A stretch of DNA of 64,000 bases from contig NZ_JBFRYB010000001.1 in the NCBI RefSeq assembly GCF_040892595.1, forward strand, positions 1,736,001 to 1,800,000, given 5' to 3'. The position numbers and the translations under genes were made by a program. Source of the stretch: Zhongshania sp. R06B22. GTDB taxonomy: Bacteria > Pseudomonadota > Gammaproteobacteria > Pseudomonadales > Spongiibacteraceae. Below are positions 9,166 to 18,378 of the stretch, piece by piece; position 1 is the stretch's first letter, and each line of letters starts with the position of its first letter. The notes under the pieces are model-generated. The model saw only the letters and a program-made list of their open reading frames with translations. It was not told the origin of the DNA and did not search any database.

Positions 9166-9639
9166 ATGAATAAAAAAATTATTATTATTGCGGTACAGGT
9201 CGTGGTGTTGATTGCGGCTGTGGGCGGTACCTGGTTTTTTATGCATGAACCTGAACCAGAGCCAGTTGCTGTTGTTGGTACCGACGGTAAGCCGATTGGT
9301 GAAGAGACAAATGCGAAGAAAGAGCCAGAGTATTACAGCCTGTCGCCGTCCTTTGTTGTTAATTTGCAGAATGAACGCGGTATTCGCTTTTTGATGGTGG
9401 AAATCGACTTAATGTCTCGCAAAGATGATGTCTTCTCTCGCATTGAGCAATATGAGCCGCGTATTCGCAATGACTTACTGATGTTATTCAGCAAATTAGA
9501 TAGAGATGCCATAGCCACTGCCGAGCAGCGTCAGGGACTTCAGAATGAAGCACTTGCTGCGATCAACGAGGTACTGAAGGCAGAGTCTGGGAAAGGTGGC
9601 GTCGAGGCAGTTTACTTCACCAAGTTTGTGATTCAGTGA
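9166..9639 (+). CDS. fliL: FliL, flagellar stator-associated membrane protein
   Basis: The 157-residue product has a basic N-terminus, one membrane segment (about residues 5-24) and a periplasmic stomatin-like domain (EYYSLSPSFVVNLQNERGIR at about 60, then MVEIDLMSR). FliL surrounds or supports the stator units. The ATG at 9166 has AGG at 9156-9158 and a normal cytoplasmic start to the membrane anchor; the in-frame TTG at 9139 is too far from any ribosome binding site. The gene opens the fliL-flhB run. Confidence 0.92.
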   Translation: MNKKIIIIAVQVVVLIAAVGGTWFFMHEPEPEPVAVVGTDGKPIGEETNAKKEPEYYSLSPSFVVNLQNERGIRFLMVEIDLMSRKDDVFSRIEQYEPRIRNDLLMLFSKLDRDAIATAEQRQGLQNEALAAINEVLKAESGKGGVEAVYFTKFVIQ

Positions 9640-9649
9640 GGATAGCGAC

Positions 9650-10597
9650 ATGAGCGATATTCTCGATCCCGAAGAACTAGAAGCTTTAATGGAGGGTGAG
9701 GATCAGAACGATCCGGGTCGCGAAAAGTATAATTTGGCCCGCCAAGATTATGCTATCCAGCGATTGATCCCCGCACTATCACTTATCCAATCACAGTTTG
9801 CTACGGCCACCCGGGATCGGATGCGCGAGTTTGTCTCCACAGTGGATGCGGTGCGAGTTGATAAAATTACCGTTATGAAATTTGACGAAATGCTGAATAC
9901 CTTACCCGCACCCTGCAGTATTTCTGTGGTGAAAGGTTTGCCAATGAACGCGAATATCTTATTGGCGTTTGAATCTGATTTGGTGTTTCAGATGGTCGAT
10001 CGCTATTTCGGTGGATCGGGCAGTATTCAAAAAGGTCAGCGCGAACTACTGTCGGTCTCTGAGTTTAGTTTTATGGAAATGCTCAGTTCGGCCTTATTAA
10101 CTGACGTGGCTAGCGCATGGAAATCGGTCATAAAAACTGAGCCCAGTATTGCCACCCAAGTAAGTGACTCGCGGATGTTGGACAGTATTGGCGAGGCTGA
10201 TTCCCTGGTGGCAACAAGATTTATTGTTAACGTTGGCGAATTTGCTGGCGGCCTTTGGTCGATAGTGCCTTGGAGTGCCATTGATGCGGTGCGTGATAGC
10301 TTAAGCGATCCGGCAAAACCTACCAGCAAAGCATCAAGTGCAGATTGGCGAGACCGTCTGCTTGAGGGGCTGGAGACCGCGCCTATTGAATTAGTCGCCA
10401 TTTTGGCTCAAACCCGAATGAGTTTAAAACGCGTTTCACTGCTTAAGGTGGGCGATGTCATCGATATTCCGTCGGCGGAAGATGTGATTCTTATGATCGA
10501 CGATACGCCGTTTATGCACGGTCGCTTTGGCAGTAATGAAGACAAGTTAGCTGTTCGCTTGATCGGTAGATCGGAAACGAATCGAAATCAGCATTGA
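9650..10597 (+). CDS. fliM: FliM, flagellar motor switch protein
   Basis: The 315-residue protein has the FliM middle domain (LIPALSLIQSQFATATRDRM, later MVDRYFGGSG and SEFSFMEML) and a C-terminal SpoA-like domain. The N-terminus (LDPEELEALMEG) is a diverged form of the CheY-binding segment usually read as LSQDEIDALL. FliM forms the C-ring wall between FliG and FliN. No che genes are visible in this window, so the state of its CheY partner is unknown. GAGGAT precedes the start. Confidence 0.95.
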   Translation: MSDILDPEELEALMEGEDQNDPGREKYNLARQDYAIQRLIPALSLIQSQFATATRDRMREFVSTVDAVRVDKITVMKFDEMLNTLPAPCSISVVKGLPMNANILLAFESDLVFQMVDRYFGGSGSIQKGQRELLSVSEFSFMEMLSSALLTDVASAWKSVIKTEPSIATQVSDSRMLDSIGEADSLVATRFIVNVGEFAGGLWSIVPWSAIDAVRDSLSDPAKPTSKASSADWRDRLLEGLETAPIELVAILAQTRMSLKRVSLLKVGDVIDIPSAEDVILMIDDTPFMHGRFGSNEDKLAVRLIGRSETNRNQH

Positions 10598-10606
10598 GGA
10601 TTGACC

Positions 10607-11011
10607 ATGACGGATCAAACTAATGACGAGCAAGTAAATGATGGCGATGCCACTAATCCAAATACGATGGCCGCAAGCGCGGAGAGCACAACTTTGAGTG
10701 ACAATAATGCAGCGCAAACTACATCTCCAAAACAAGGAAACGGACGCATGAGCAAGGATATGAGTCTGGATATGATTATGGACGTCAACGTGAGTGTCGC
10801 CGTTGAAGTGGGGCGGACCAAAATGAGTATCCGAGACCTGCGTGACTTGAATCAGGGTGCGATTATTGAGCTAGACCGAGCGGCGGGCACCCCGCTGGAT
10901 GTCCTTGTTAATGGGACCTTAGTGGCCCGTGGCGAGATCGTGGTAGTAAAAGATAAATACGGCATTATGCTGACCGAGGTGGTTGGTCAAGAAGAGCGCG
11001 AGCGTCACTAA
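10607..11011 (+). CDS. fliN: FliN, flagellar motor switch protein
   Basis: This is a 134-residue protein. The first 45 residues are a Thr/Asn/Asp-rich linker; residues 50-130 form the SpoA domain (MDVNVSVAVEVGRTKMSIRD, then LVNGTLVARGEIVVV). FliN forms the base of the C-ring with FliM and helps FliH docking. The ATG at 10607 has TGAGGA 8 bases upstream. Its stop overlaps the fliO ATG by one base. Confidence 0.95.
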   Translation: MTDQTNDEQVNDGDATNPNTMAASAESTTLSDNNAAQTTSPKQGNGRMSKDMSLDMIMDVNVSVAVEVGRTKMSIRDLRDLNQGAIIELDRAAGTPLDVLVNGTLVARGEIVVVKDKYGIMLTEVVGQEERERH

Positions 11012-11514
11012 TGGTTATTTTCGCTAGTCATCGTAGGCTCTGCACAGCAGTAAAACTATTCAGTGCTGCGACCTTTACGCTACCGCTGAAAGTATTTGCC
11101 GAAGACCTTGCGGCTAAATCTGCTGCAGCGCCAATGCCGGTGGCTCCGTCGATAGATGTAGCTGGTATGGTTGGTAGTTTACTATTTGTGATTGTGTGCA
11201 TTGTTGGCCTAACGTGGCTATTGCGTCGCAGTCGCTTGGTGTCTACAACTGGTCAGGCTGGTGTCAAACTGGTCTCGCAAATACCACTGAGCATGAAGGA
11301 AAAGTTGTTGGTAGTGCAGGTCGGCGATGAAAAATTATTGATAGGTTGTACCGCTACCGCAATCAATACGCTGCACTGCTGGGCGTCGTCGCCAGATGAC
11401 GAAAGTGATAAGCCAGCGGAGTCGCCATTTGCCAAATTGCTGGCAAAGCGTCAAATGATGGCGCCATTAAGTAAGGCCAATATAGATCTCTCAGTGCGGG
11501 GTGAGTCGCAATGA
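11011..11514 (+). CDS. fliO: FliO, flagellar export apparatus assembly protein
   Basis: The 167-residue protein has an N-terminal hydrophobic stretch and a main membrane segment at about residues 49-70 (MVGSLLFVIVCIVGLTWLLR), followed by the small FliO cytoplasmic domain (VSQIPLSMKEKLLVVQVGDE). FliO helps the FliP5 ring assemble. Position between fliN and fliP, with 1-base and 4-base overlaps, supports the call despite low family conservation. Confidence 0.88.
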   Translation: MVIFASHRRLCTAVKLFSAATFTLPLKVFAEDLAAKSAAAPMPVAPSIDVAGMVGSLLFVIVCIVGLTWLLRRSRLVSTTGQAGVKLVSQIPLSMKEKLLVVQVGDEKLLIGCTATAINTLHCWASSPDDESDKPAESPFAKLLAKRQMMAPLSKANIDLSVRGESQ

Positions 11515-12257
11515 AGCTTACCCGTATCCTGACGTTGCTATGCCTTTGTGGCTTGCCCTTGTTTGCCAATGCGGCGCCCTTAGCTTTACCTGCGGTTACC
11601 TCGGTAACTACCCCTGCAGGGGGCCAAGAATACTCGGTGTCATTGCAATTACTTGCGGTGATGACCGCGCTTACCTTGCTGCCAGCCATACTGCTGGGGA
11701 TGACGGCATTTACACGAATTATGATTGTCCTGTCGATTTTACGCTTGGCCTTAGGTACTGGCCAAACACCGTCGAATCAAATTTTATTGAGTCTGGCGCT
11801 TTTCCTTACCCTGTTTATCATGCATCCGGTAGCAGAAATAGCGTATACCGATGCCATCAAACCCTATATCGCAGAAGAAATGAGCTTTGACCAAGCTCTT
11901 GAAACGGGCTTCCAGCCCTTTCGCGAATTTATGCTCCGCCAAACACGGGAAGAAGATATCGGTCGTTTTGCAGAGATCGCTGGCCTGCAACAGCTTGATA
12001 AGCCGGAAGACGTGCCTTTCACTATTCTCATGGCGTCGTTTCTTACCAGCGAGTTAAAAACCGCGTTTCAGATTGGCTTCCTACTTTTCATCCCTTTTGT
12101 GGTTATTGATCTCGTCGTCGCCAGCGTACTGATGTCGATGGGTATGATGATGCTATCGCCCATGATGATTTCGCTGCCGTTTAAAATTATGTTGTTTGTT
12201 TTGGTGGATGGCTGGACTTTGGTGATGGGTTCACTGGCGGCGAGTTTCTATCAATGA
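11511..12257 (+). CDS. fliP: FliP, flagellar export gate protein
   Basis: The 248-residue protein carries a cleavable signal peptide (about residues 1-21), four membrane segments and the FliP signature (ILRLALGTGQTPSNQILLSL; PFKIMLFVLVDGW). Five copies form the core of the export channel with FliQ and FliR. The start overlaps the fliO stop by ATGA. The stop in turn overlaps, by ATGA, the ATG of a 35-codon frame that runs to fliQ. Confidence 0.96.
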   Translation: MKLTRILTLLCLCGLPLFANAAPLALPAVTSVTTPAGGQEYSVSLQLLAVMTALTLLPAILLGMTAFTRIMIVLSILRLALGTGQTPSNQILLSLALFLTLFIMHPVAEIAYTDAIKPYIAEEMSFDQALETGFQPFREFMLRQTREEDIGRFAEIAGLQQLDKPEDVPFTILMASFLTSELKTAFQIGFLLFIPFVVIDLVVASVLMSMGMMMLSPMMISLPFKIMLFVLVDGWTLVMGSLAASFYQ

Positions 12258-12361
12258 CGGCCTTCATGGCAAAAACGACCTTGATGGCAATGACGACCTC
12301 GGCAGCAGTAAAGATAGTGGCGGCAAAGACTATGATAATAATGTACGAGGCCAGGCAATGA
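12254..12361 (+). CDS. 35-residue ORF coupled to fliP and fliQ
   Basis: The 100 bases between fliP and fliQ are fully covered by a frame whose ATG overlaps the fliP stop (ATGA at 12254-12257) and whose TGA overlaps the fliQ ATG (ATGA at 12358-12361). The predicted peptide is Met/Ala/Thr-rich and begins MTAFMAKTTLMAMTTS; it contains an internal near-duplication (ATGGCAAAAACGACCTTG, then ATGGCAATGACGACCTCG). Most relatives have fliP and fliQ nearly adjacent. The frame could be a real microprotein or only a device that carries ribosomes from fliP to fliQ. No family is recognised. Confidence 0.4.
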   Translation: MTAFMAKTTLMAMTTSAAVKIVAAKTMIIMYEARQ

Positions 12362-12627
12362 ATGCAGACACGGTAATTGAACTCGGTCGTCAGGCTATGA
12401 ATGTCACCGTACTATTGTCCGCTCCCTTGCTGTTGTCGGCACTTGCTGCCGGTTTGGCGATAGGGATGTTTCAGGCTGCAACCCAGATTCAGGATATGAC
12501 TCTGAGCTTTATACCTAAGCTGGTTGTGCTGGTTGTGGTTTTGGGGGTTGCGGGCCCTTGGATGTTGGGCCAATTGCTTGATTATACCCGTCAATTATTC
12601 TCTATGATCCCGAGTTTAGTCGGGTAG
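12358..12627 (+). CDS. fliQ: FliQ, flagellar export gate protein
   Basis: The 89-residue protein has two membrane helices separated by a short polar turn (about 18-38 and 52-75) and the FliQ pattern AAGLAIGMFQAATQIQDMTL. Four FliQ subunits wrap FliP-FliR in the export gate. A GAGG lies just before the ATG. Confidence 0.95.
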   Translation: MNADTVIELGRQAMNVTVLLSAPLLLSALAAGLAIGMFQAATQIQDMTLSFIPKLVVLVVVLGVAGPWMLGQLLDYTRQLFSMIPSLVG

Positions 12628-12634
12628 CCTGGCG

Positions 12635-13411
12635 ATGATCGCGCCAACGCCAGACGAACTCAGCGTTATGCTCGCATCCGCGTGGCTGCCGTTTGTGCGT
12701 GTTAGTGGTGCGATGATCGCGGCACCCTTATTCAGCGCGGCGTATATACCCACACCTGCACGTATTTTAGTTTCAATATTCATCACCGCCATTATTTTAC
12801 CGATGTTGCCCCCTGTGCAGGCGACGAATTTAATCGGTATCGAAGCCATGCTGCTGGCAGTCAATGAATTGTTGATTGGTATCTGTATTGGTTTAATCGT
12901 GCAGTTGGTATTTGATGCCATTATTCTTGCCGGACAGATTATTGCCATGGGCATGGGGCTGGGCTTTGCCATGATGGTAGACCCTCAGCGTGGTGCGCAG
13001 GTACCTGTGCTGTCGCAGTTTTTACTGATATTTACCATGCTTATATTTGTTGCCTTGAATGGCCATATAGACTTTTTGGCGTTATTGGCAAGAAGCTTTG
13101 AATATTGGCCGGTGGCCGGCGACGGTATTTCCGTTGGCCAGTTTAGTATTGTGTGGATGCGCGGCGCTGAGCTGTTCTCTGGCGCAATACGAGTTTCCAT
13201 ACCCGCCGTAGTCGCTCTGCTGGTTGTGCAGCTTGCCATCGGTATTGTGAGTCGCGCAGCGCCAACCTTAAACCTGTTTGCGGTGGGTTTTCCTATCGCA
13301 ATGCTGATTGGATTCTTGGTGGTCGATCGTTTGCTACCCAATTTACTTCCCCTGTTAACGACTATGTTGGGCAGCGCATTTATTGCTGTCGAACTGTTTC
13401 TCGGAGGCTGA
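12635..13411 (+). CDS. fliR: FliR, flagellar export gate protein
   Basis: The 258-residue inner-membrane protein has about six hydrophobic segments and FliR features (FVRVSGAMIAAPLFSAAYIP at the N-terminus, GMGLGFAMMVDPQRGAQVPV in the middle). A single FliR completes the FliP5-FliR core. Order fliP-fliQ-fliR-flhB is canonical; flhB starts 3 bases after the stop. Confidence 0.95.
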   Translation: MIAPTPDELSVMLASAWLPFVRVSGAMIAAPLFSAAYIPTPARILVSIFITAIILPMLPPVQATNLIGIEAMLLAVNELLIGICIGLIVQLVFDAIILAGQIIAMGMGLGFAMMVDPQRGAQVPVLSQFLLIFTMLIFVALNGHIDFLALLARSFEYWPVAGDGISVGQFSIVWMRGAELFSGAIRVSIPAVVALLVVQLAIGIVSRAAPTLNLFAVGFPIAMLIGFLVVDRLLPNLLPLLTTMLGSAFIAVELFLGG

Positions 13412-13414
13412 TGT

Positions 13415-14542
13415 ATGGCTGAGAACGAAGACGGTCAGGAACGCTCAGAAGAGGCAACCCCCAAGAAATTGGCGGATGCCAAAAAAAAGGGGCAAGTAGC
13501 GCGGTCCAAAGAATTAACCACAATGATGGTCACCGTAGGTGGCTCCGCAATATTACTATTTACTGGCGCCGACCTTGCCGAAGCGCAAAAGGCATTGCTT
13601 GCTAGTAGCCTGTCACCAGAATTTTTATTAGTCGACAGTGAAACTCTCATTGTCTCCCGTTTGTATAAAACATTGATAATGGGAATGTTGAGCATTTGGC
13701 CAATACTGGCTATTGCATTGTTAGCGGTCGTAGTTTCGTCGACTATTCTGGGCGGTTGGGTCTTTAGTTTGAGTGTAAAGCCGGAACGAATGGACCCCAT
13801 TAAGGGATTGGGTAAATTATTCTCTTTGCGCAGCCTTGGCGAGCTGGCTAAATCTATTATGAAAATGGTATTTATCGGTGTTGCGGCAATATGGTTATTG
13901 TCCGGAATGGCGGATGATATTCTAGGCCTTAGCCTGCAGTCACCTAAGGAGGCCATTGTTAATAGCGCCTTACAGCTGGGGTGGTTTTTCTTTGTCGTCA
14001 GTTTGCCTCTGGTAGCGATAGCCGCTATCGACGTGCCCTGGCAGTTATGGAATTTTAATAAAGAATTGAAGATGACTCATCAGGAAGTGCGTGATGAGCA
14101 CAAGGAATCTGACGGTAGCCCCGAAGGGAAAGCCAGAATGCGTGAAATGCAGCAGGCTGCTGCTAATAATCGCATGATGGAAAAAGTCCCCACTGCTGAC
14201 GTTATTATCACCAACCCTACTCATTTTGCAGTTGCCTTAAGATACGATGAGGCGCGCATGGGAGCACCTATTTTACTGGCGAAAGGCGCAGACAATATTG
14301 CGGCCAAGATTCGTGAGTTAGGAACGGAACACAATATTCCCATTGTGGAGTCCGCGCGTTTGGCAAGGGCCATTTTTGCGAGCACTGATCTAGATTCTGA
14401 AATCCCCGGAGGCTTGTACTTGGCTGTGGCCCAAATACTCACTTATGTCTACCAGTTACGCAGCTGGGAAACCATGGGTGGAGATTGTCCAGATACCCCA
14501 GAACCTGATATTGCTGATGAATACCTTGGCAATCTGCTGTAG
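13415..14542 (+). CDS. flhB: FlhB, flagellar export substrate-specificity switch
   Basis: The 375-residue protein begins with the usual charged segment (GQERSEEATPKKLADAKKKG), has four membrane helices (about 30-215) and a cytoplasmic domain with the autocleavage site NPTH (ITNPTHFAVALRYD, about residue 268). Cleavage between Asn and Pro and contact with FliK change export from rod/hook to filament substrates. GGAGG precedes the start. It is the last gene before the sigma-54 promoter of flhA. Confidence 0.96.
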   Translation: MAENEDGQERSEEATPKKLADAKKKGQVARSKELTTMMVTVGGSAILLFTGADLAEAQKALLASSLSPEFLLVDSETLIVSRLYKTLIMGMLSIWPILAIALLAVVVSSTILGGWVFSLSVKPERMDPIKGLGKLFSLRSLGELAKSIMKMVFIGVAAIWLLSGMADDILGLSLQSPKEAIVNSALQLGWFFFVVSLPLVAIAAIDVPWQLWNFNKELKMTHQEVRDEHKESDGSPEGKARMREMQQAAANNRMMEKVPTADVIITNPTHFAVALRYDEARMGAPILLAKGADNIAAKIRELGTEHNIPIVESARLARAIFASTDLDSEIPGGLYLAVAQILTYVYQLRSWETMGGDCPDTPEPDIADEYLGNLL

Positions 14543-14608
14543 CAAACCTCACTCGAGAGAGTTGAAAGTAGTCGTCCACTGACGATCAGTATTTACCCCT
14601 ACAAATAG

Positions 14609-14624
14609 TGGCCTCCATGTTGCA
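14609..14624 (+). promoter_or_regulatory. sigma-54 promoter of flhA operon
   Basis: TGGCCTCCATGTTGCA fits the -24/-12 pattern (TGG, N10, TTGCA) with a weaker CT in place of AC. It ends 72 bases before the flhA ATG, in the only sizeable gap between flhB and flhA. Confidence 0.75.
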
Positions 14625-14695
14625 AAGGTAGTCTATAACGACGAAATTTTGGCGCAGCCTTAAAGCGCATTACGTTTTTGTAGAGAGACCATAGT

Positions 14696-16801
14696 ATGGC
14701 AACACAAGCAATTTCAATGCCCGGATGGCTACAAAAGACTGCCGACAGTGGCATTGGCGTTTTGGTATTGCTAATAGCCTGTCTGGGTATGTTGGTTATA
14801 CCCATGCCGCCGTTTTTATTGGATTTGCTGTTTACCTTTAATATCACTTTGTCGTTGGTCATTATTCTGGCGGTTATCTACGTAGATCGTCCCATCGACT
14901 TCTCCGTGTTTCCCACCGTATTGCTATTGGCAACCTTATTGCGGCTTGCCTTGAATGTCGCATCTACTCGGGTGGTGTTACTAGAGGGGCATACCGGCCC
15001 CGGCGCTGCGGGTAAGGTTATCGAATCCTTTGGTGAATTTGTTATCGGCGGCAATTATGTCGTCGGTATCGTGGTATTTATCATTCTGGTTGTTATTAAC
15101 TTTGTGGTGGTCACCAAGGGCGCTGGGCGGGTGGCAGAAGTGACTGCGCGTTTCACCCTAGACTCTATGCCAGGTAAGCAAATGGCAATAGATTCAGACT
15201 TAAACGCCGGCTTGTTAAATCAAGAACAGGCCAGCCTTCGCCGTGAAGAAGTGCGTACCGAGGCGGATTTCTACGGCTCCATGGACGGCGCCAGCAAGTT
15301 TGTACGCGGTGATGCAATTGCCGGCATTATGATTTTGTTCATCAATGTTATTGGTGGTCTTGGTGTAGGGATGACCCAGCATGGTTTGAGTTTTGCGCAA
15401 GCCATGCACAACTATACCCTGCTGACCATCGGTGACGGATTGGTGGCACAGCTGCCGTCATTACTGCTCTCAACCGCGGTCGCGATAATTGTCACCCGTA
15501 TATCCCGCTCGCAAAATATGGGTAAGCAGATTGTTGGCCAAATGTTTGCCAATCCCAATGTGCTGTATATGTCAGCGACCTTACTTGGCCTGATCGGTAT
15601 CATTCCCGGTATGCCAAATTTGGTATTTCTTATTTTGGCTGCGGCCTGCGGCGGCAGTGGCTGGTGGATGCAAAATCAGAAAAAAAATGCAGCAGAAATT
15701 GTTGATGAAGATCAAAACCTCGAAGAGCTTCCGTCTGCTCGTGAACCCAGTGAACTGAACTGGGACGAAGTCACCCCAATGGATGTAGTGAGTCTGGAAG
15801 TAGGCTACCGCTTAATTCCTCTGGTAGACCGCAATCAAGGTGGCGAGCTAATCGCAAGAATCACCGGCGTACGCAAAAAGCTCTCCAAGGATTTGGGCTT
15901 TCTTATTCAGCCTGTCCATATCCGCGACAATCTCGAACTCTCGCCCAGTAGCTACCGCATTCAGTTACTAGGAGACACTATCGCCCAGGGAGATATTCAG
16001 GCAGGCAAGGAATTGGCCATTAATCCCGGTGGTGCGCAAGGCACATTGCGCGGCTCTCCTACTAAAGATCCCGCCTTCGGTATGGAGGCAGTATGGATTG
16101 ACTCCAGTCAGCGGGATCAGGCGCAAACCATGGGCTATACGGTGGTCGATCCCTGCACGGTAATCGCGACTCATCTCAGTCAAATCATTAAGAATCATGC
16201 CCATGAATTACTGGGCCACGAAGAAGTGCAGCAGCTATTGGACAGGCTGGCTAAAACAGATCCACGCTTGGTTGAGAATGTGGTACCCAAACAATTGCCA
16301 CTCAGTATTGTGGTTAGAGTATTACAAAATCTGCTGAAAGAAGGCGTGTCTATCCGCAGTATTCGTCTAATCGCCGAAAGTTTGGCGGAGCAAGCGCCGC
16401 GCAGCAAAAATCCTGACGAATTATTGGAGGGGGTTCGGGTCGCCTTAGGTCGAATGATTGTTCAAGAAATCAATGGCTTAGAGGAAGATCTACCTGTTTC
16501 CGCACTAGATCCAGATCTGGAACAGTTGTTGCAAGACATGCTTAGAGGCAACGCTGCCGCCGCTGGATTAGAGCCAGGAATTGCAGAGCGATTACAGAAT
16601 GACTTGGCAGACTATAGCCATCGTCAGGAGCTAGCAGGGCAGCCAGCGATAGTTTTAGTGTCACCGTCTATACGTTCTTGGGTGTCACGTTTTACACGCC
16701 GCAGCGTACCGGGATTAGCCGTGTTGTCGTACAACGAAGTACCAGACAGCAAGCAAGTGAGATTACTGTCAACAATCGGTCAGCAAGGGCGCTTGAATTA
16801 A
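14696..16801 (+). CDS. flhA: FlhA, flagellar export gate protein
   Basis: The 701-residue protein has about eight N-terminal membrane segments (residues 20-330), the FHIPEP signature region (LLRLALNVASTRVVLLEGHT near 85 and VVTKGAGRVAEVTARFTLDS near 145), and a large cytoplasmic domain that docks substrate-chaperone complexes. It forms the nonameric export gate ring. It heads the flhA-flhF-fleN-fliA group. Confidence 0.97.
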   Translation: MATQAISMPGWLQKTADSGIGVLVLLIACLGMLVIPMPPFLLDLLFTFNITLSLVIILAVIYVDRPIDFSVFPTVLLLATLLRLALNVASTRVVLLEGHTGPGAAGKVIESFGEFVIGGNYVVGIVVFIILVVINFVVVTKGAGRVAEVTARFTLDSMPGKQMAIDSDLNAGLLNQEQASLRREEVRTEADFYGSMDGASKFVRGDAIAGIMILFINVIGGLGVGMTQHGLSFAQAMHNYTLLTIGDGLVAQLPSLLLSTAVAIIVTRISRSQNMGKQIVGQMFANPNVLYMSATLLGLIGIIPGMPNLVFLILAAACGGSGWWMQNQKKNAAEIVDEDQNLEELPSAREPSELNWDEVTPMDVVSLEVGYRLIPLVDRNQGGELIARITGVRKKLSKDLGFLIQPVHIRDNLELSPSSYRIQLLGDTIAQGDIQAGKELAINPGGAQGTLRGSPTKDPAFGMEAVWIDSSQRDQAQTMGYTVVDPCTVIATHLSQIIKNHAHELLGHEEVQQLLDRLAKTDPRLVENVVPKQLPLSIVVRVLQNLLKEGVSIRSIRLIAESLAEQAPRSKNPDELLEGVRVALGRMIVQEINGLEEDLPVSALDPDLEQLLQDMLRGNAAAAGLEPGIAERLQNDLADYSHRQELAGQPAIVLVSPSIRSWVSRFTRRSVPGLAVLSYNEVPDSKQVRLLSTIGQQGRLN

Positions 16802-16885
16802 GGTGTTTGAAGTTGGCGACAGACAGTTAGAGATAAATTTATTAATGACATTTCGCCGTAAATTGAGATGTGCTGGGAGTGGCTT

Positions 16886-18238
16886 ATGCAAGTGAAAAAA
16901 TATCAAGCAGCGGATACGCAGCAGGCCATGAGATTGGTTCGCGCGGCCCATGGTCCAGACGCTGTGATTCTCGACTGTCGTAGTGTGGCAGGCGGGGTGG
17001 AAGTGGTTGTTAGTCTTGAGAGTATGCTTGAAACCTCAATGGCTGCGGCGCCCCCAGCATCATTTCCGGCTCCGCAGCAAACCCGCAGCCCCGACGCAGG
17101 TCGCGAGCCAACAGCCCTCGATGCTCTGTTTAACCGCCGAAAAAAAGCCGAGGAAGAAATCAGCCAGCTCAGCAGTCCGCCAGCCCGGACTGCTGATAGC
17201 AATAGTAATGGTGTTAGACCGACTGCGGCAGAACCGCAAATGGTATGGTCCCAGAATGAAGAACTGCTCACCATGAAGCAGGAAATGGCCTCAATGAAAT
17301 CAATGCTGATGGACCAATTAAAAGGTCACAATTGGCAGCAAGCCAGTCATCAAGCACCAGAGCATCAAGGCCTAAACGATTTTCTTTCGGCAATGGATAT
17401 CGACCCAGCCCTAGGTAAACGCCTGTGCGCAGAAATTCCTAGCGATGAATCGGCCACGGTGCAGCGTGAAATGCTTAAGATGCTGTTAGTCAACAAATTG
17501 GCGGTTAAGGCGCCGCCTAGCGCTGGGGCTATTTGTTTGGTTGGCCCCCAGGGCGCGGGTAAAACCACCACCATTGCAAAAATTGCGGCGCAATATGTGC
17601 TGACTCACGGCCGCTCAGGCATTGCGATCTTAACCACAGACGCGGCTCGAGTCGGGGCGCAAGAACAATTGCGAGCCTATGGCCGCATTCTGCAAATACC
17701 GGTTCACGTCGCCAGCGACCCAGACGAGGCCGTTAAAACCTACCGTCTTTTACGTAAAAAGAATTTAGTGCTAATAGATACTGCGGGTATCTCTTTTCGG
17801 GACAAACAGGGTATCAGTGAACTCAATCAGCTGATTTCCGGTATGCAGGACCTTCAGGTGTTTCTAACCTTGCCCGCCGATTCAGAGAACTATGTGCAGA
17901 GCGAAATTATCGACGCCTACTCGTCATTTAACGTCCAGGGTGCAGTTCTTACCCGCATTGACGAAGCCATGCGCTTAGGCGGCGCCATGTCAAATTTGAT
18001 CCAGCACCGCTTGCCTTTGGTGTGGTGTGCTAACGGCCCCCGGGTACCGCAAAACTTGTCGGCGGCAGATGCCGGAAAACTGGTGAATATGGCCGTGCGG
18101 ATGACCAAGGCCTTTGAGGTTCGTCGCAATGGCACTCCGGCGCCAATGCCGGCACCCGCGCAGCAAGAATCGGTGCCCGCTGAGGTGGCTTCTGCCATGC
18201 AAAGTCAGCGTGGAAGTGCGCTAAATGTGCGGGTTTAG
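16886..18238 (+). CDS. flhF: FlhF, SRP-type GTPase for polar flagellar placement
   Basis: The 450-residue protein has a basic N-domain (MQVKKYQAADTQQAMRLVR), a long Pro/Ala/Gln-rich linker (about 55-140), and a C-terminal SRP-GTPase NG domain: G1 GPQGAGKTTT near residue 219, TTDAARVGAQEQL (usually DTYRIGAVEQL) and DTAG (LIDTAGISF). FlhF marks the cell pole where the flagellum is built and works against FleN. The ATG at 16886 has GGGAGT upstream; an in-frame ATG at 16868 lacks one. Confidence 0.95.
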   Translation: MQVKKYQAADTQQAMRLVRAAHGPDAVILDCRSVAGGVEVVVSLESMLETSMAAAPPASFPAPQQTRSPDAGREPTALDALFNRRKKAEEEISQLSSPPARTADSNSNGVRPTAAEPQMVWSQNEELLTMKQEMASMKSMLMDQLKGHNWQQASHQAPEHQGLNDFLSAMDIDPALGKRLCAEIPSDESATVQREMLKMLLVNKLAVKAPPSAGAICLVGPQGAGKTTTIAKIAAQYVLTHGRSGIAILTTDAARVGAQEQLRAYGRILQIPVHVASDPDEAVKTYRLLRKKNLVLIDTAGISFRDKQGISELNQLISGMQDLQVFLTLPADSENYVQSEIIDAYSSFNVQGAVLTRIDEAMRLGGAMSNLIQHRLPLVWCANGPRVPQNLSAADAGKLVNMAVRMTKAFEVRRNGTPAPMPAPAQQESVPAEVASAMQSQRGSALNVRV

Positions 18239-18378
18239 GCAAGATTAGTATGAAAAGTTAGTGATAGTGCGTAGAGCAATTTTAGGACGACAGACATACC
18301 ATAGAGTAACGATAGTTTGAGAATCCGCTACCATCTAATTGGGGTGGTTAAAAATGTATCGGGAGAGTGATAAAAACA

